NCBI GenBank assembly: GCA_903912585.1
Contig: CAIWHY010000262.1
Span: 1-11,663 of the forward strand
DNA: 11,663 nucleotides
From: an uncultured Thermoleophilia bacterium
Lineage (GTDB): Bacteria; Actinomycetota; Thermoleophilia; UBA2241
Reading direction: 5' to 3'
Below the pieces are notes generated by a model that made no database searches, was not told the origin of the DNA, and saw nothing but the letters and a program-made list of their open reading frames with translations. Positions 1 to 5,956 of this stretch are shown piece by piece (within the stretch, counting starts at the first letter, position 1; the number at the start of each line of letters is the position of its first letter). Both the position numbers and the translations under genes were made by a program.

Positions 1-533
1 CGCGCGCCTTCGCTCGCTTCCCGAGCCAGCCCGGCAGCCGCGTCCAGGATCTCCTGGCGGCCGCCGTAGTTGAAGGCGATGTACAGCGTCATGCGCGTGT
101 TCCCCGCGGTCAGCGCCTCCGCATCGTCGATGCGGCGCGCGAGCTTGGCCGGCACCCCCTGCCGGCTGCCCACGAAGCGCACGCGTGCCCCGCGCTCGTG
201 CATGTCCGGCACCTGCGAATCTATCATCTCGACGAACAGCTGCATCAGCGCCTCGACCTCTTCGGGCGGCCGGTTCCAGTTCTCCGTCGAGAACGAGTAG
301 ACCGTGACCTCCTTGATGCCGAGGTCGAGCGCGTGCTCGAGGACGCGCCGCAGCGTCTTCGCCCCGGCGCGGTGCCCGGCCGCCACCGGCAGCCGCCTCT
401 GCTGCGCCCAGCGGCCGTTGCCGTCCATGATGATGGCGACGTAGTCGGCGGTGGCGCCGCCCGCCGCAGGTTCGGCGGCGCCCTGCGCCCCGCGCAGCCG
501 CCAGCGCGCCAGCCAGCCCTTGAGAGATGCCAT
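1..533 (-). CDS. uppS: Isoprenyl (undecaprenyl) diphosphate synthase, C-terminus cut by window edge
   Basis: Cis-prenyltransferase that condenses isopentenyl diphosphate units onto farnesyl diphosphate to make the undecaprenyl carrier used in peptidoglycan and other envelope polymers. The visible 177 residues carry the family signatures: IIMDGNGRW at 34-42 with the catalytic Asp37, GHRAG at 53-57, SFSTENWNRP at 80-89 and AFNYGGRQEILDA at 153-165. About 70 C-terminal residues, including the RxSG diphosphate-binding region, lie beyond position 1. The ATG at 533 is the only reasonable start; it gives about 28 residues before the conserved core, and the ribosome-binding site is weak (GGAC about 8 bases upstream). 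It lies 27 bp after frr and is probably co-transcribed with it. The chain length of the product (C55 or shorter, as in mycobacterial paralogues) cannot be read from this fragment. Confidence 0.95.
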   Translation of the reverse strand, partial: MASLKGWLARWRLRGAQGAAEPAAGGATADYVAIIMDGNGRWAQQRRLPVAAGHRAGAKTLRRVLEHALDLGIKEVTVYSFSTENWNRPPEEVEALMQLFVEMIDSQVPDMHERGARVRFVGSRQGVPAKLARRIDDAEALTAGNTRMTLYIAFNYGGRQEILDAAAGLAREASEGA

Positions 534-560
534 CAGCCGGGTCCGCCCGCGCAGCGCGCG

Positions 561-1118
561 TCAGACCTCGAGGATCTCGGCTTCTTTGTGCTTGAGCAGC
601 TCGTCGATCTCGTGCACGTGGTCGTCGGTGGCCTTCTGGAGGTCGTGCTCGGCGCGCTTCTCGGCGTCCTCGCCTACCTCGCCCTCGTGCACGAGCTCCT
701 TGAGGTCCTTCATGCAGTCGCGACGCACGTTGCGCACCGCGATGCGGCCGTCCTCGGCGAGCTTGTGCACCATCTTGACGAGCTCTTTGCGCCGATCCTC
801 GGTGAGCGACGGGATCGGCAGCCTGATCACGCTGCCGTCGTTGCTCGGGTTGAGCCCCAGGTCCGACTCCATGATCGCCTTCTCGATGGTCTTCATCGAG
901 GTCTTGTCGTAGGGCTGGATGGTCACGAGTCGCGGCTCGGGGGCGGCGATGTTGGCCATCTGCTTGAGCGGCGTGGACGTGCCGTAATAGTCCACGTGGA
1001 TGCGGTCCAGCAGTCCCACGCTGGCGCGCCCGCTGCGCACCGTGTTGAACTCGGTCTTGACGGCCTCGAACGCCATGTCCATGCGGTGCCTGGCGTCGGC
1101 GAGCAGCTCCTTCTCCAC
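561..1118 (-). CDS. frr: Ribosome recycling factor
   Basis: Ribosome recycling factor, which with EF-G splits the post-termination ribosome so that subunits can be reused. The protein is 185 aa, exactly the usual length, and collinear with E. coli RRF: RSGRAS near 28-33, YYGTSTPLKQMA near 44-55, then KAIMESDLGLNPSNDGSVIRLPIP and LTEDRRKEL, followed by the long helices of domain I with VRNVRRD. Two adjacent start codons are possible, TTG at 1121 and GTG at 1118. I chose GTG because the Shine-Dalgarno GGGAGGA would abut the TTG but sits 4 bases (counted from GGAGG) before the GTG, and because this start aligns residue for residue with the E. coli N-terminus. It lies 20 bp after pyrH in the rpsB-tsf-pyrH-frr block. 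Confidence 0.97.
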   Translation of the reverse strand: MEKELLADARHRMDMAFEAVKTEFNTVRSGRASVGLLDRIHVDYYGTSTPLKQMANIAAPEPRLVTIQPYDKTSMKTIEKAIMESDLGLNPSNDGSVIRLPIPSLTEDRRKELVKMVHKLAEDGRIAVRNVRRDCMKDLKELVHEGEVGEDAEKRAEHDLQKATDDHVHEIDELLKHKEAEILEV

Positions 1119-1138
1119 CAATCCTCCCTTTGCCGGAG

Positions 1139-1885
1139 TCAGCCCTCGGCGGGCGTGTGCACGATGGTGCCCACACGCTCGCCGGAGAGAACACGGACGA
1201 TATTGTCGCCGGTCATCTTGAACACGTGGATCGGCATGCGGTTGTCCATGCAGAGGCTCAGCGCGGTCGTGTCCATCACTTTGAGACCACGCTCGATCGC
1301 CTGCAGGTGAGTGATGTCGGGGATGAACGTCGCCGAGCTGTCGCGCTCGGGATCGGCCGTGTAGACGCCGTCGTACTCGCGCTTGGCCATGAGGATGGCC
1401 TCGGCCTCGAGCTCGAGGGCGCGCAGCGCCGCCGCGGAGTCGGTGCTGAAGTACGGGTTGCCGGTGCCGGCGGCGCAGATCACGACGCGCCCCTTCTCGA
1501 GGTGGCGGATGGCGCGGCGCCGGATGTACGGCTCGCAGACTGCGGTCACGGGGATGGCGCTCATCACGCGCGTGTCCACGCCCACATCCTCGAGGGCATC
1601 CTGAAGGGCGAGGCCGTTCTGCACCGTGGCGAGCATGCCGATGTGGTCGCCGGTGGTGCGGTCCATGCCGCCGGCGGCGGCCGCCATCCCGCGGAAGATG
1701 TTGCCGCCGCCGACGACGATGGCGATGTCCACGTCGAGGCTCCGCCCGACCTTGATGTAGGAGGCGATCTCCTTGGTCGTGCCCGGGTCGATCGCCCGCT
1801 CCTCGGTGCCGAGCGCCTGTCCGCTCAGCTTGAGAAGGACGCGATGGAAGGCGCTGGTTGGGGGACCGCCTTCCACGGCGCTCAA
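1139..1885 (-). CDS. pyrH: UMP kinase
   Basis: Bacterial-type UMP kinase of the amino-acid-kinase fold, converting UMP to UDP with ATP in pyrimidine nucleotide synthesis; the family is a hexamer regulated by GTP and UTP. The 248-aa product shows KLSGQALG at 19-26 (phosphate-binding Lys19), GGGNIFRG at 59-66, TGDHIGMLAT at 78-87, GTGNPYFSTDSAA at 140-152 and the ATP-binding stretch AKREYDGVYTADP at 167-179. The start is a TTG overlapping the tsf stop as TTGA, a form of translational coupling; no clear Shine-Dalgarno precedes it. A GTG at residue 4 (1876) is the alternative. The N-terminal 13 residues before the first strand are poorly conserved, as is common in actinobacterial homologues. Confidence 0.96.
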   Translation of the reverse strand: MSAVEGGPPTSAFHRVLLKLSGQALGTEERAIDPGTTKEIASYIKVGRSLDVDIAIVVGGGNIFRGMAAAAGGMDRTTGDHIGMLATVQNGLALQDALEDVGVDTRVMSAIPVTAVCEPYIRRRAIRHLEKGRVVICAAGTGNPYFSTDSAAALRALELEAEAILMAKREYDGVYTADPERDSSATFIPDITHLQAIERGLKVMDTTALSLCMDNRMPIHVFKMTGDNIVRVLSGERVGTIVHTPAEG

Positions 1886-2493
1886 CCGGCTACGGTCGTC
1901 TCGCCGAGCTGGAAGCGCACGAAGCGGCGCACTTCCACGTTCTCGCCGATCACGCCGACGAGATCGGTGCGCACCTGCTCCATCGTGCGGTCGGGGTCCT
2001 TGACGAACGCCTGCTCCATGAGACAGGTCTCGCCGAAGAACTTCTCAAGCTTCCCGGTGAGGATCTTCTCGATCACGTTCTCGGGCTTGCCCTTGACCTG
2101 GTCGGACTCGGCGTAGATCGCCTTCTCGCGGGCGACGACGTCCTCCGGCACCTCGTCGCGCGACACCCACAGCGGCGATGCGGCGGCGACCTGCATGGCG
2201 AGGTCGTGCGTGAACTCCTTGAACGGCTCGCTGCGCGAGACGAAGTCGGTCTCGACGCCGACCTCGACGAGCACGCCGATCTTGCCGCCGGCGTGGATGT
2301 ACGAGTCCACGGCGCCGTCCTTGGTGGCGCGGGCGCTCTTCTTCTGCGCGCTGGCGAGGCCTGACTTGCGCAGCTCGTCCATCGCCTTCTCGACGTCGCC
2401 GGCGGTCGCCGCCAGCGCCTTCTTGCAGTCCATCATCCCGGCCCCGCTCTTGTCGCGGAGCTCCTTTACCAGTGCAGCGGTGATCTCAGCCAC
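1882..2493 (-). CDS. tsf: Translation elongation factor Ts, short form
   Basis: Guanine nucleotide exchange factor that recycles EF-Tu-GDP to EF-Tu-GTP in the cytoplasm. The N-terminal UBA-like domain is clear (residues 1-54, with LRDKSGAGMMDCKKAL), followed by the core with GVLVEVGVETDFVSR at 73-87, whose TDF motif contacts EF-Tu. The protein is 203 aa, close to the short EF-Ts of Thermus and Thermotoga and well below the roughly 270-280 aa of Streptomyces or Mycobacterium, so the second half of the core appears reduced. The start is GTG with AAAGGA about 9 bases upstream. It follows rpsB by 44 bp, and its stop overlaps the pyrH start by 4 bp. Confidence 0.96.
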   Translation of the reverse strand: MAEITAALVKELRDKSGAGMMDCKKALAATAGDVEKAMDELRKSGLASAQKKSARATKDGAVDSYIHAGGKIGVLVEVGVETDFVSRSEPFKEFTHDLAMQVAAASPLWVSRDEVPEDVVAREKAIYAESDQVKGKPENVIEKILTGKLEKFFGETCLMEQAFVKDPDRTMEQVRTDLVGVIGENVEVRRFVRFQLGETTVAG

Positions 2494-2537
2494 AGCACGA
2501 TCCTTTCATAGGGTCGGCGATTATTCTCGTAGGGGCC

Positions 2538-3770
2538 TTACTCGGCCTTGTCGGCCTTCGGCGCGGCCTTGGCCGCTGCCTTGGGCTCAGCCTTGGCATC
2601 CGTCTTGGGTTCGGCCTTCTTGGCTACCGGCTTCTCGTCCTTCGCCTCCGCCTTCGCCTTGGGCTCTGCCTTGACTGCGGCCTTCGGCTCGGCCTTGGGC
2701 TCTGCCTTGGGCTCTGCCTTGGGCTCTGCCTTGGGCTCTGCCTTCTTGGCGACGGGCTGCTTGGCGGCCGGCTTGACGGCAGCCTCCGCGGCGACCTCTT
2801 CCACGACCTCGGCCACAGCCTCGGCTACGACCGCTTCGACCACGGCCTCTTCGGCGACAGCCTTGGCGGCAGCCGCTTCGACGACGGCCTCCCGGGCGAC
2901 GGCCTTGGCGGCTGCCGCTTCGACGACGGCCGCGGCAGCCAGATCGGCGGCGGCCTTGGCATTGGCCGCCGCAGATTCTGCGGCGGCCTTCTCGGCGGCC
3001 GCGACGGCCTCGGCAACGGCGACTTCCTCGGCGGCCTTGCGCTCGGCCTCGGCCTTCATCTCGGCTTCGGTGAGGAGCTGGCGGCCGGCGGCGACGGCGT
3101 CGGCCATGACGCGCACGATGAGTCCGCAACTGCGGATAGCGTCGTCGTTGCCGGGGATGATGTAGTCGACCTCGTCCGGGTCGCAGTTGGTGTCCACGAG
3201 CGCGACGATCGGGATCTTGAGCTTGCGCGCCTCTTTGATGACGATGGCCTCCTTGCGGGGGTCGACGACGAAGACGGCGGCCGGCAGGCGCTCCATGTTG
3301 GCGACGCCGCCGAGGTTCTGTTCGAGCTTGCGCAGGTCGCCGCGCAGCTGCATCGCCTCGCGCGTCGGCAGGAGGTCGAGCGAACCGTCTTCGGAGAGGT
3401 GACGCAGCTCGTGCATGCGCTTGATGCGCTTGCTGAGGGTGGCGAAGTTGGTGAGCAGCCCGCCGAGCCAGCGGTTGCAGACGTAGGGCATGCCCACGCG
3501 CTCGGCCTGCTCCTTCATGGCCTCCTGGCACTGCTTCTTGGTGCCCACGAAGAGGACGCCGCCGCCGCGCTCTGCGGTCTTCTTGAGGAAAGCGTAGGCC
3601 TCGTCGATGAGGACCGTCGACTTCTGGAGGTCGATGATGTAGATGCCGCCGCGCTCGCCGAAGATGAAGTGCTTCATCTTGGGGTTCCAGCGGCGGGTCT
3701 GGTGACCGAAGTGGACGCCGCTGGTGAGCAGGTCCTTCATGCTGACGGTGTGCTGCTGCGGAGCAGGCAA
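2538..3770 (-). CDS. rpsB: Ribosomal protein S2 with long repetitive Ala/Glu/Lys/Pro tail
   Basis: Small-subunit ribosomal protein S2, needed for late 30S assembly and S1 docking. The S2 core spans about residues 8-235: SGVHFGHQTRRWNPKM at 17-32, GERGGIYIIDLQKS at 38-51, LFVGTKKQ at 73-80, NRWLGGLLTNF at 99-109, VVDPRKEAI at 168-176 and IPGNDDAIRS at 205-214. The core is followed by about 175 extra residues. Residues 236-333 are Ala/Glu/Val-rich and likely helical, with a 14-residue unit (VVEAAAAKAVAREA) present two to three times. Residues 334-410 are Lys/Pro/Ala/Glu-rich with consecutive KAEP units. The total of 410 aa compares with 230-300 for most S2 proteins. The start is TTG; AAGGAGG ends 5 bases upstream, whereas the first ATG is 10 codons further in and has no such site. 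It is the first gene of the translation block, transcribed from the promoter near 3960. Confidence 0.96.
   Translation of the reverse strand: MPAPQQHTVSMKDLLTSGVHFGHQTRRWNPKMKHFIFGERGGIYIIDLQKSTVLIDEAYAFLKKTAERGGGVLFVGTKKQCQEAMKEQAERVGMPYVCNRWLGGLLTNFATLSKRIKRMHELRHLSEDGSLDLLPTREAMQLRGDLRKLEQNLGGVANMERLPAAVFVVDPRKEAIVIKEARKLKIPIVALVDTNCDPDEVDYIIPGNDDAIRSCGLIVRVMADAVAAGRQLLTEAEMKAEAERKAAEEVAVAEAVAAAEKAAAESAAANAKAAADLAAAAVVEAAAAKAVAREAVVEAAAAKAVAEEAVVEAVVAEAVAEVVEEVAAEAAVKPAAKQPVAKKAEPKAEPKAEPKAEPKAEPKAAVKAEPKAKAEAKDEKPVAKKAEPKTDAKAEPKAAAKAAPKADKAE
2697..2744 (-). repeat. Four perfect 12-bp tandem repeats in rpsB tail
   Basis: Four identical copies of a 12-base unit lie head to tail within rpsB; on the coding strand each reads AAGGCAGAGCCC and encodes Lys-Ala-Glu-Pro. 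A diverged fifth copy is at 2685-2696 (AAGGCCGAGCCG). The identical copies all use GCA for Ala, an uncommon codon in this G+C-rich gene, which suggests recent copy-number expansion by slippage rather than selection on protein sequence alone. Confidence 0.95.
2802..2927 (-). repeat. 42-bp tandem repeats in rpsB tail
   Basis: Three head-to-tail 42-bp units encode the 14-residue helix-prone repeat of the S2 tail at residues 282-295, 296-309 and 310-323. By hand count, units 1 and 2 match at 37 of 42 bases, and units 2 and 3 at 30 of 42. This repeat is older and more diverged than the 12-bp array nearby. Confidence 0.85.
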
Positions 3771-3957
3771 GAGTGCCTCCTTCTGAAACGGTTACGGGGC
3801 GGCGAGGACCGGCGCGGGACGCGCCGGCGGCAAGGCCGCCACTCTGTTGCCGGCAGTCGGTCAGTGGAATCGGGCGGCGAGGCTCGCAAGCGCTCGCCGG
3901 CCGACACCGCCACGGACCGGGGGTCCGCCGGGTCGGGGTTGGACACAACGACCGCAG
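3771..3957 (-). promoter_or_regulatory. Structured 5' leader of rpsB
   Basis: Part of the largest non-coding stretch of the window (3771-4044). If transcription starts about 7 bases after the -10 box at 3958-3963, the rpsB mRNA has a leader of about 180 nt. Several inverted repeats are visible: CGGACC/GGTCCG at 3913-3927 enclosed by CCGAC/GTCGG (3901-3905 and 3932-3936); GGCGAG/CTCGCC at 3876-3898; GGCGG/CCGCC at 3826-3840; and a perfect 8-bp stem CCGGCGCG/CGCGCCGG with a 3-base loop at 3809-3827. No T-run follows any stem, so none looks like a standard intrinsic terminator. S2 represses its own rpsB-tsf mRNA through a leader structure in enterobacteria; a similar role here is inference. Confidence 0.45.
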
Positions 3958-3966
3958 ATGATACCA
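3958..3966 (-). promoter_or_regulatory. Extended -10 promoter for the rpsB block
   Basis: On the minus strand the sequence TGGTATCAT gives an extended -10 element (TG, one base, then TATCAT, 5 of 6 to TATAAT). It is one of very few AT-rich spots in the 274-bp gap between the sigma factor gene and rpsB. No convincing -35 box lies at 17 or 18 bases, which is acceptable for an extended -10 promoter. The predicted start is near 3951. Confidence 0.55.
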
Positions 3967-4044
3967 CAGGTCAGGCTCGCGGCGCAGGCCGCGGCGCCCG
4001 CGACGCAGGCCGCACGCGGCGCGACCGCGACGGCGGAGAACGGC

Positions 4045-4845
4045 CTACCCGATCGCGGCCGGCTCGATCTCGTCGCGCAGCCGGCCCTTGAGGCGCAGGA
4101 TAGCCTTGGTGTGCAACTGCGAGACGCGCGACTCCGTGACTCCCAGCACCTCGCCGATCTCGCGCAGGGTGAGGTTCTCGTAGTAGTAGAGCGCGATGAC
4201 GATCTTCTCGCGCTTGGGCAGCGCGTCGATGGCGGCCGCCAGCCGCGCCTTCATCTCGCTCAGATCGAGCATCTTCGAGGGATCGCGGCTCTTGGGGTCC
4301 TCGATCGTGTCGATCAGCGAAGCCTGGTCGCCGTCCGAGCCGGAGATCGACCAGAGCTCGTCGAGCGCGACGATGCTGGTGTTGGAGATCTGCGTCAGCG
4401 ACTGCGCGAACTCCGCCTGCGTGATCCCGAGCTCGTCGGCGATCTCCTGGTCGGTGGGGGCGCGCTGCAGGCGGCTCTCGAGGGACGCGCACGCCTTCTC
4501 GATCTCGCGCGCCTTGCTGCGCACCGAGCGGGGCACCCAGTCGAGCGAGCGCAGCTCGTCGATGATGGAGCCCTTGATGCGCGAGATCGCGTAGGTCTCG
4601 AACTTGATCTCGCGCGCCGGGTCGAAGCGCTCGAGGGCGCCGATGAGGCCGAGCAGCCCGTAGCTGATCAGGTCCGACTCCTCGATGTGCGAGGGCAGTC
4701 CGTTGCTCATGCGGCCGGCCACGTACTTGACCAAGGGCGAATACGACAGGATGAGGCGATCTCGAGCCGCCTTGTCGCCCTGGTGCTTGTAGCGGCCCCA
4801 GAGCTCGCGCACTGTGTCCTCGTCAAGTCGCGTCATGGTCGACAC
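4045..4845 (-). CDS. whiG: FliA/WhiG-family RNA polymerase sigma factor
   Basis: Sigma-70 family group 3 sigma factor of the SigD/FliA/WhiG type, which directs RNA polymerase to a special promoter class: motility genes in flagellated bacteria, early sporulation genes in Streptomyces. The 266-aa protein has region 2 at about 31-102 (LVKYVAGRM, ESDLISYGLLGLIGALERFDP, TYAISRIKGSIIDELR), region 3 with the PRSVRSKAREIEKA and TDQEIADELGI segments, and region 4 at about 209-255 (LPKREKIVIALYYYENLTLREIGEVLGVTESRVSQ). The GTG at 4845 is chosen because GAGAGG sits 5 bases before it; an ATG three codons later is too far from that site, and a longer frame to 4902 lacks support. The actinobacterial position favours the name whiG, but fliA/sigD is equally apt if the organism is motile. 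The gene is 67 bp after xerC. Confidence 0.93.
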   Translation of the reverse strand: MSTMTRLDEDTVRELWGRYKHQGDKAARDRLILSYSPLVKYVAGRMSNGLPSHIEESDLISYGLLGLIGALERFDPAREIKFETYAISRIKGSIIDELRSLDWVPRSVRSKAREIEKACASLESRLQRAPTDQEIADELGITQAEFAQSLTQISNTSIVALDELWSISGSDGDQASLIDTIEDPKSRDPSKMLDLSEMKARLAAAIDALPKREKIVIALYYYENLTLREIGEVLGVTESRVSQLHTKAILRLKGRLRDEIEPAAIG

Positions 4846-4894
4846 GGCGTCCTCTCCCCGCGCCTGCGGCCGCCGCACGGCGACGGCCCGCATC

Positions 4895-4912
4895 CGGCGC
4901 ACCCGGGCGCCG
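4895..4912 (-). other. Inverted repeat just after xerC stop
   Basis: A 6-bp stem, CGGCGC/GCGCCG, with a 6-base loop begins directly after the xerC stop codon. There is no following T-run. It could be a weak pause or termination site between xerC and the sigma factor gene, or simply GC-rich chance. Confidence 0.25.
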
Positions 4913-5887
4913 TCATGCGCGCGGGTGGTGGATGTCGTAGACCTTGCGCAGATGCGCCGCGCTCACGTGCGTGTACACCTGCGTCGTAGCGACTGACGCG
5001 TGCCCCAGCAGTTCCTGGATGGCTCGCAAATCGGCACCCCTCTCCAGCATATGCGTGGCATAGGCGTGCCGCAACATATGGGGCGACGCCGCGTCGATGC
5101 CGGCAATACTGCAGTATTTTACAACGAGCCGACGGATGTCCGAAGTCAGAAGGGGGCGGCCACTGCGCGACAGCAGCAACGGGGACGCGCCGAGACGGCC
5201 CGCGGAGGGCGTCTGCGACGCCGCCGGAGAGCTCGCGGCGAGCGCTCCGCGCCCGCGTTCGAGGTACCGGCGCAAAGCTGCGGCAGCCTCTTCCCCGACC
5301 GGCACGACGCGCGTCTTGCCGCCCTTGCCGCGCACGATGAGCTGCGCCTGACCGGCCTTGACTTCGGCCATGGTCAGGCCGACGACCTCCTGGCTGCGCA
5401 GGCCGCAGCCGTACAGGAGCTCGAGGGCGAGCCGGTCGCGCAACTCGAAGGGGCTCGTCCCCCCCGCCGCCGCGAGCAGCTCGTCGACATCCCTCACGCT
5501 CAGCACGCGCGGCAGCCGCCGGCGGCGGCGCGGGCCCGGGAGCGCGCGGGTGGGGTCCGCGGCGAGCACGTCGCGCTCGGTGAGGAAGCGGGACAGCCCG
5601 CGCAAGGTGGAGAGCTTGCGCGACAGAGTCGCGGGAGCGTAGCCGCGGCGCCCGAGATCAGACGAGAAGGCGCGCACCGTGCGCCGGTCGAGGCCCTCGA
5701 GCGAGCCGCCGCGCCCGTCGAGCCACTCGAGCAGCTGCTGAAGGTCCGAGCGATACGAGCGTCGCGTGGCGACGCTGGCGCCACGGACCTCGAGGTCGCG
5801 CAGGTAGGCCGCGACCCGGCCTTGGGGGTCGGTCGCGGCGAGGAACTTCTCTGTCGGCGCCGCCTCAGGACGGTCGGCTACGGTCAA
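4913..5887 (-). CDS. xerC: Tyrosine recombinase, XerC-like
   Basis: Site-specific tyrosine recombinase of the Xer family, which resolves chromosome dimers at dif together with a partner recombinase. The N-terminal SAM-like core-binding domain covers about 21-107 and the catalytic domain about 125-320. All catalytic residues are visible: Arg164 in GCGLRSQEVVGL, Lys188 in GKGGKTR, His270 and Arg273 in HMLRHAYATHML, His296 in LLGHASVATTQ, and the nucleophile Tyr305. At 324 aa it is somewhat longer than the usual 295-300, owing to a low-complexity Ala/Ser insert at about 215-233 and a 20-residue N-terminal lead. The start is TTG with AAGGGAG 6 bases upstream. It sits between dprA and whiG as in actinobacterial genomes, which favours XerC over XerD; only one Xer gene is present here. 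Confidence 0.92.
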   Translation of the reverse strand: MTVADRPEAAPTEKFLAATDPQGRVAAYLRDLEVRGASVATRRSYRSDLQQLLEWLDGRGGSLEGLDRRTVRAFSSDLGRRGYAPATLSRKLSTLRGLSRFLTERDVLAADPTRALPGPRRRRRLPRVLSVRDVDELLAAAGGTSPFELRDRLALELLYGCGLRSQEVVGLTMAEVKAGQAQLIVRGKGGKTRVVPVGEEAAAALRRYLERGRGALAASSPAASQTPSAGRLGASPLLLSRSGRPLLTSDIRRLVVKYCSIAGIDAASPHMLRHAYATHMLERGADLRAIQELLGHASVATTQVYTHVSAAHLRKVYDIHHPRA

Positions 5888-5888
5888 C

Positions 5889-5908
5889 GGGCGCTCCCTT
5901 CGGCGCCC
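5889..5908 (-). promoter_or_regulatory. Hairpin presenting the xerC ribosome-binding site
   Basis: On the minus strand GGGCGC and GCGCCC form a 6-bp stem around an 8-base loop; the Shine-Dalgarno AAGGGAG occupies the loop and the first base of the 3' arm. The structure ends one base before the TTG start of xerC and could modulate its translation. The repeat is seen directly; the role is inferred. Confidence 0.4.
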
Positions 5909-5956
5909 CTATGCTTCAACGCTGCGCGCTCGCGTTCCTGCGCAGGTGCGCCCGAC

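Noticed and set aside
198..1310. 370-codon plus-strand frame opposite uppS, frr and pyrH
   Set aside because: It spans several real minus-strand genes and their gaps, with no motif and His/Leu/Val-rich composition typical of antisense frames.
2685..2927. Tandem repeats considered as a CRISPR array or mobile element end
   Set aside because: The units are contiguous without spacers, keep the reading frame of rpsB and encode its tail, so they are coding repeats.
2548..3165. Plus-strand frame with repeated Gly-Ser-Ala-Leu units
   Set aside because: The repeat is the complement of the KAEP and Ala-rich coding repeats of the S2 tail; no independent start signal or family match is evident.
3771..3840. 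Leader hairpins as an intrinsic terminator before rpsB
   Set aside because: The stems are strong but no T-run follows, and they lie within the leader of a gene that must be highly expressed.
2587..3948. 453-codon minus-strand frame overlapping rpsB
   Set aside because: It is the out-of-phase reading of rpsB, extremely Arg/Gly-rich, and conflicts with the clear S2 frame and its ribosome-binding site.
4846..4902. Longer 285-aa reading of the sigma factor
   Set aside because: The extra 19 residues are Arg-rich and unconserved, and the good Shine-Dalgarno at 4850-4855 points to the GTG at 4845.
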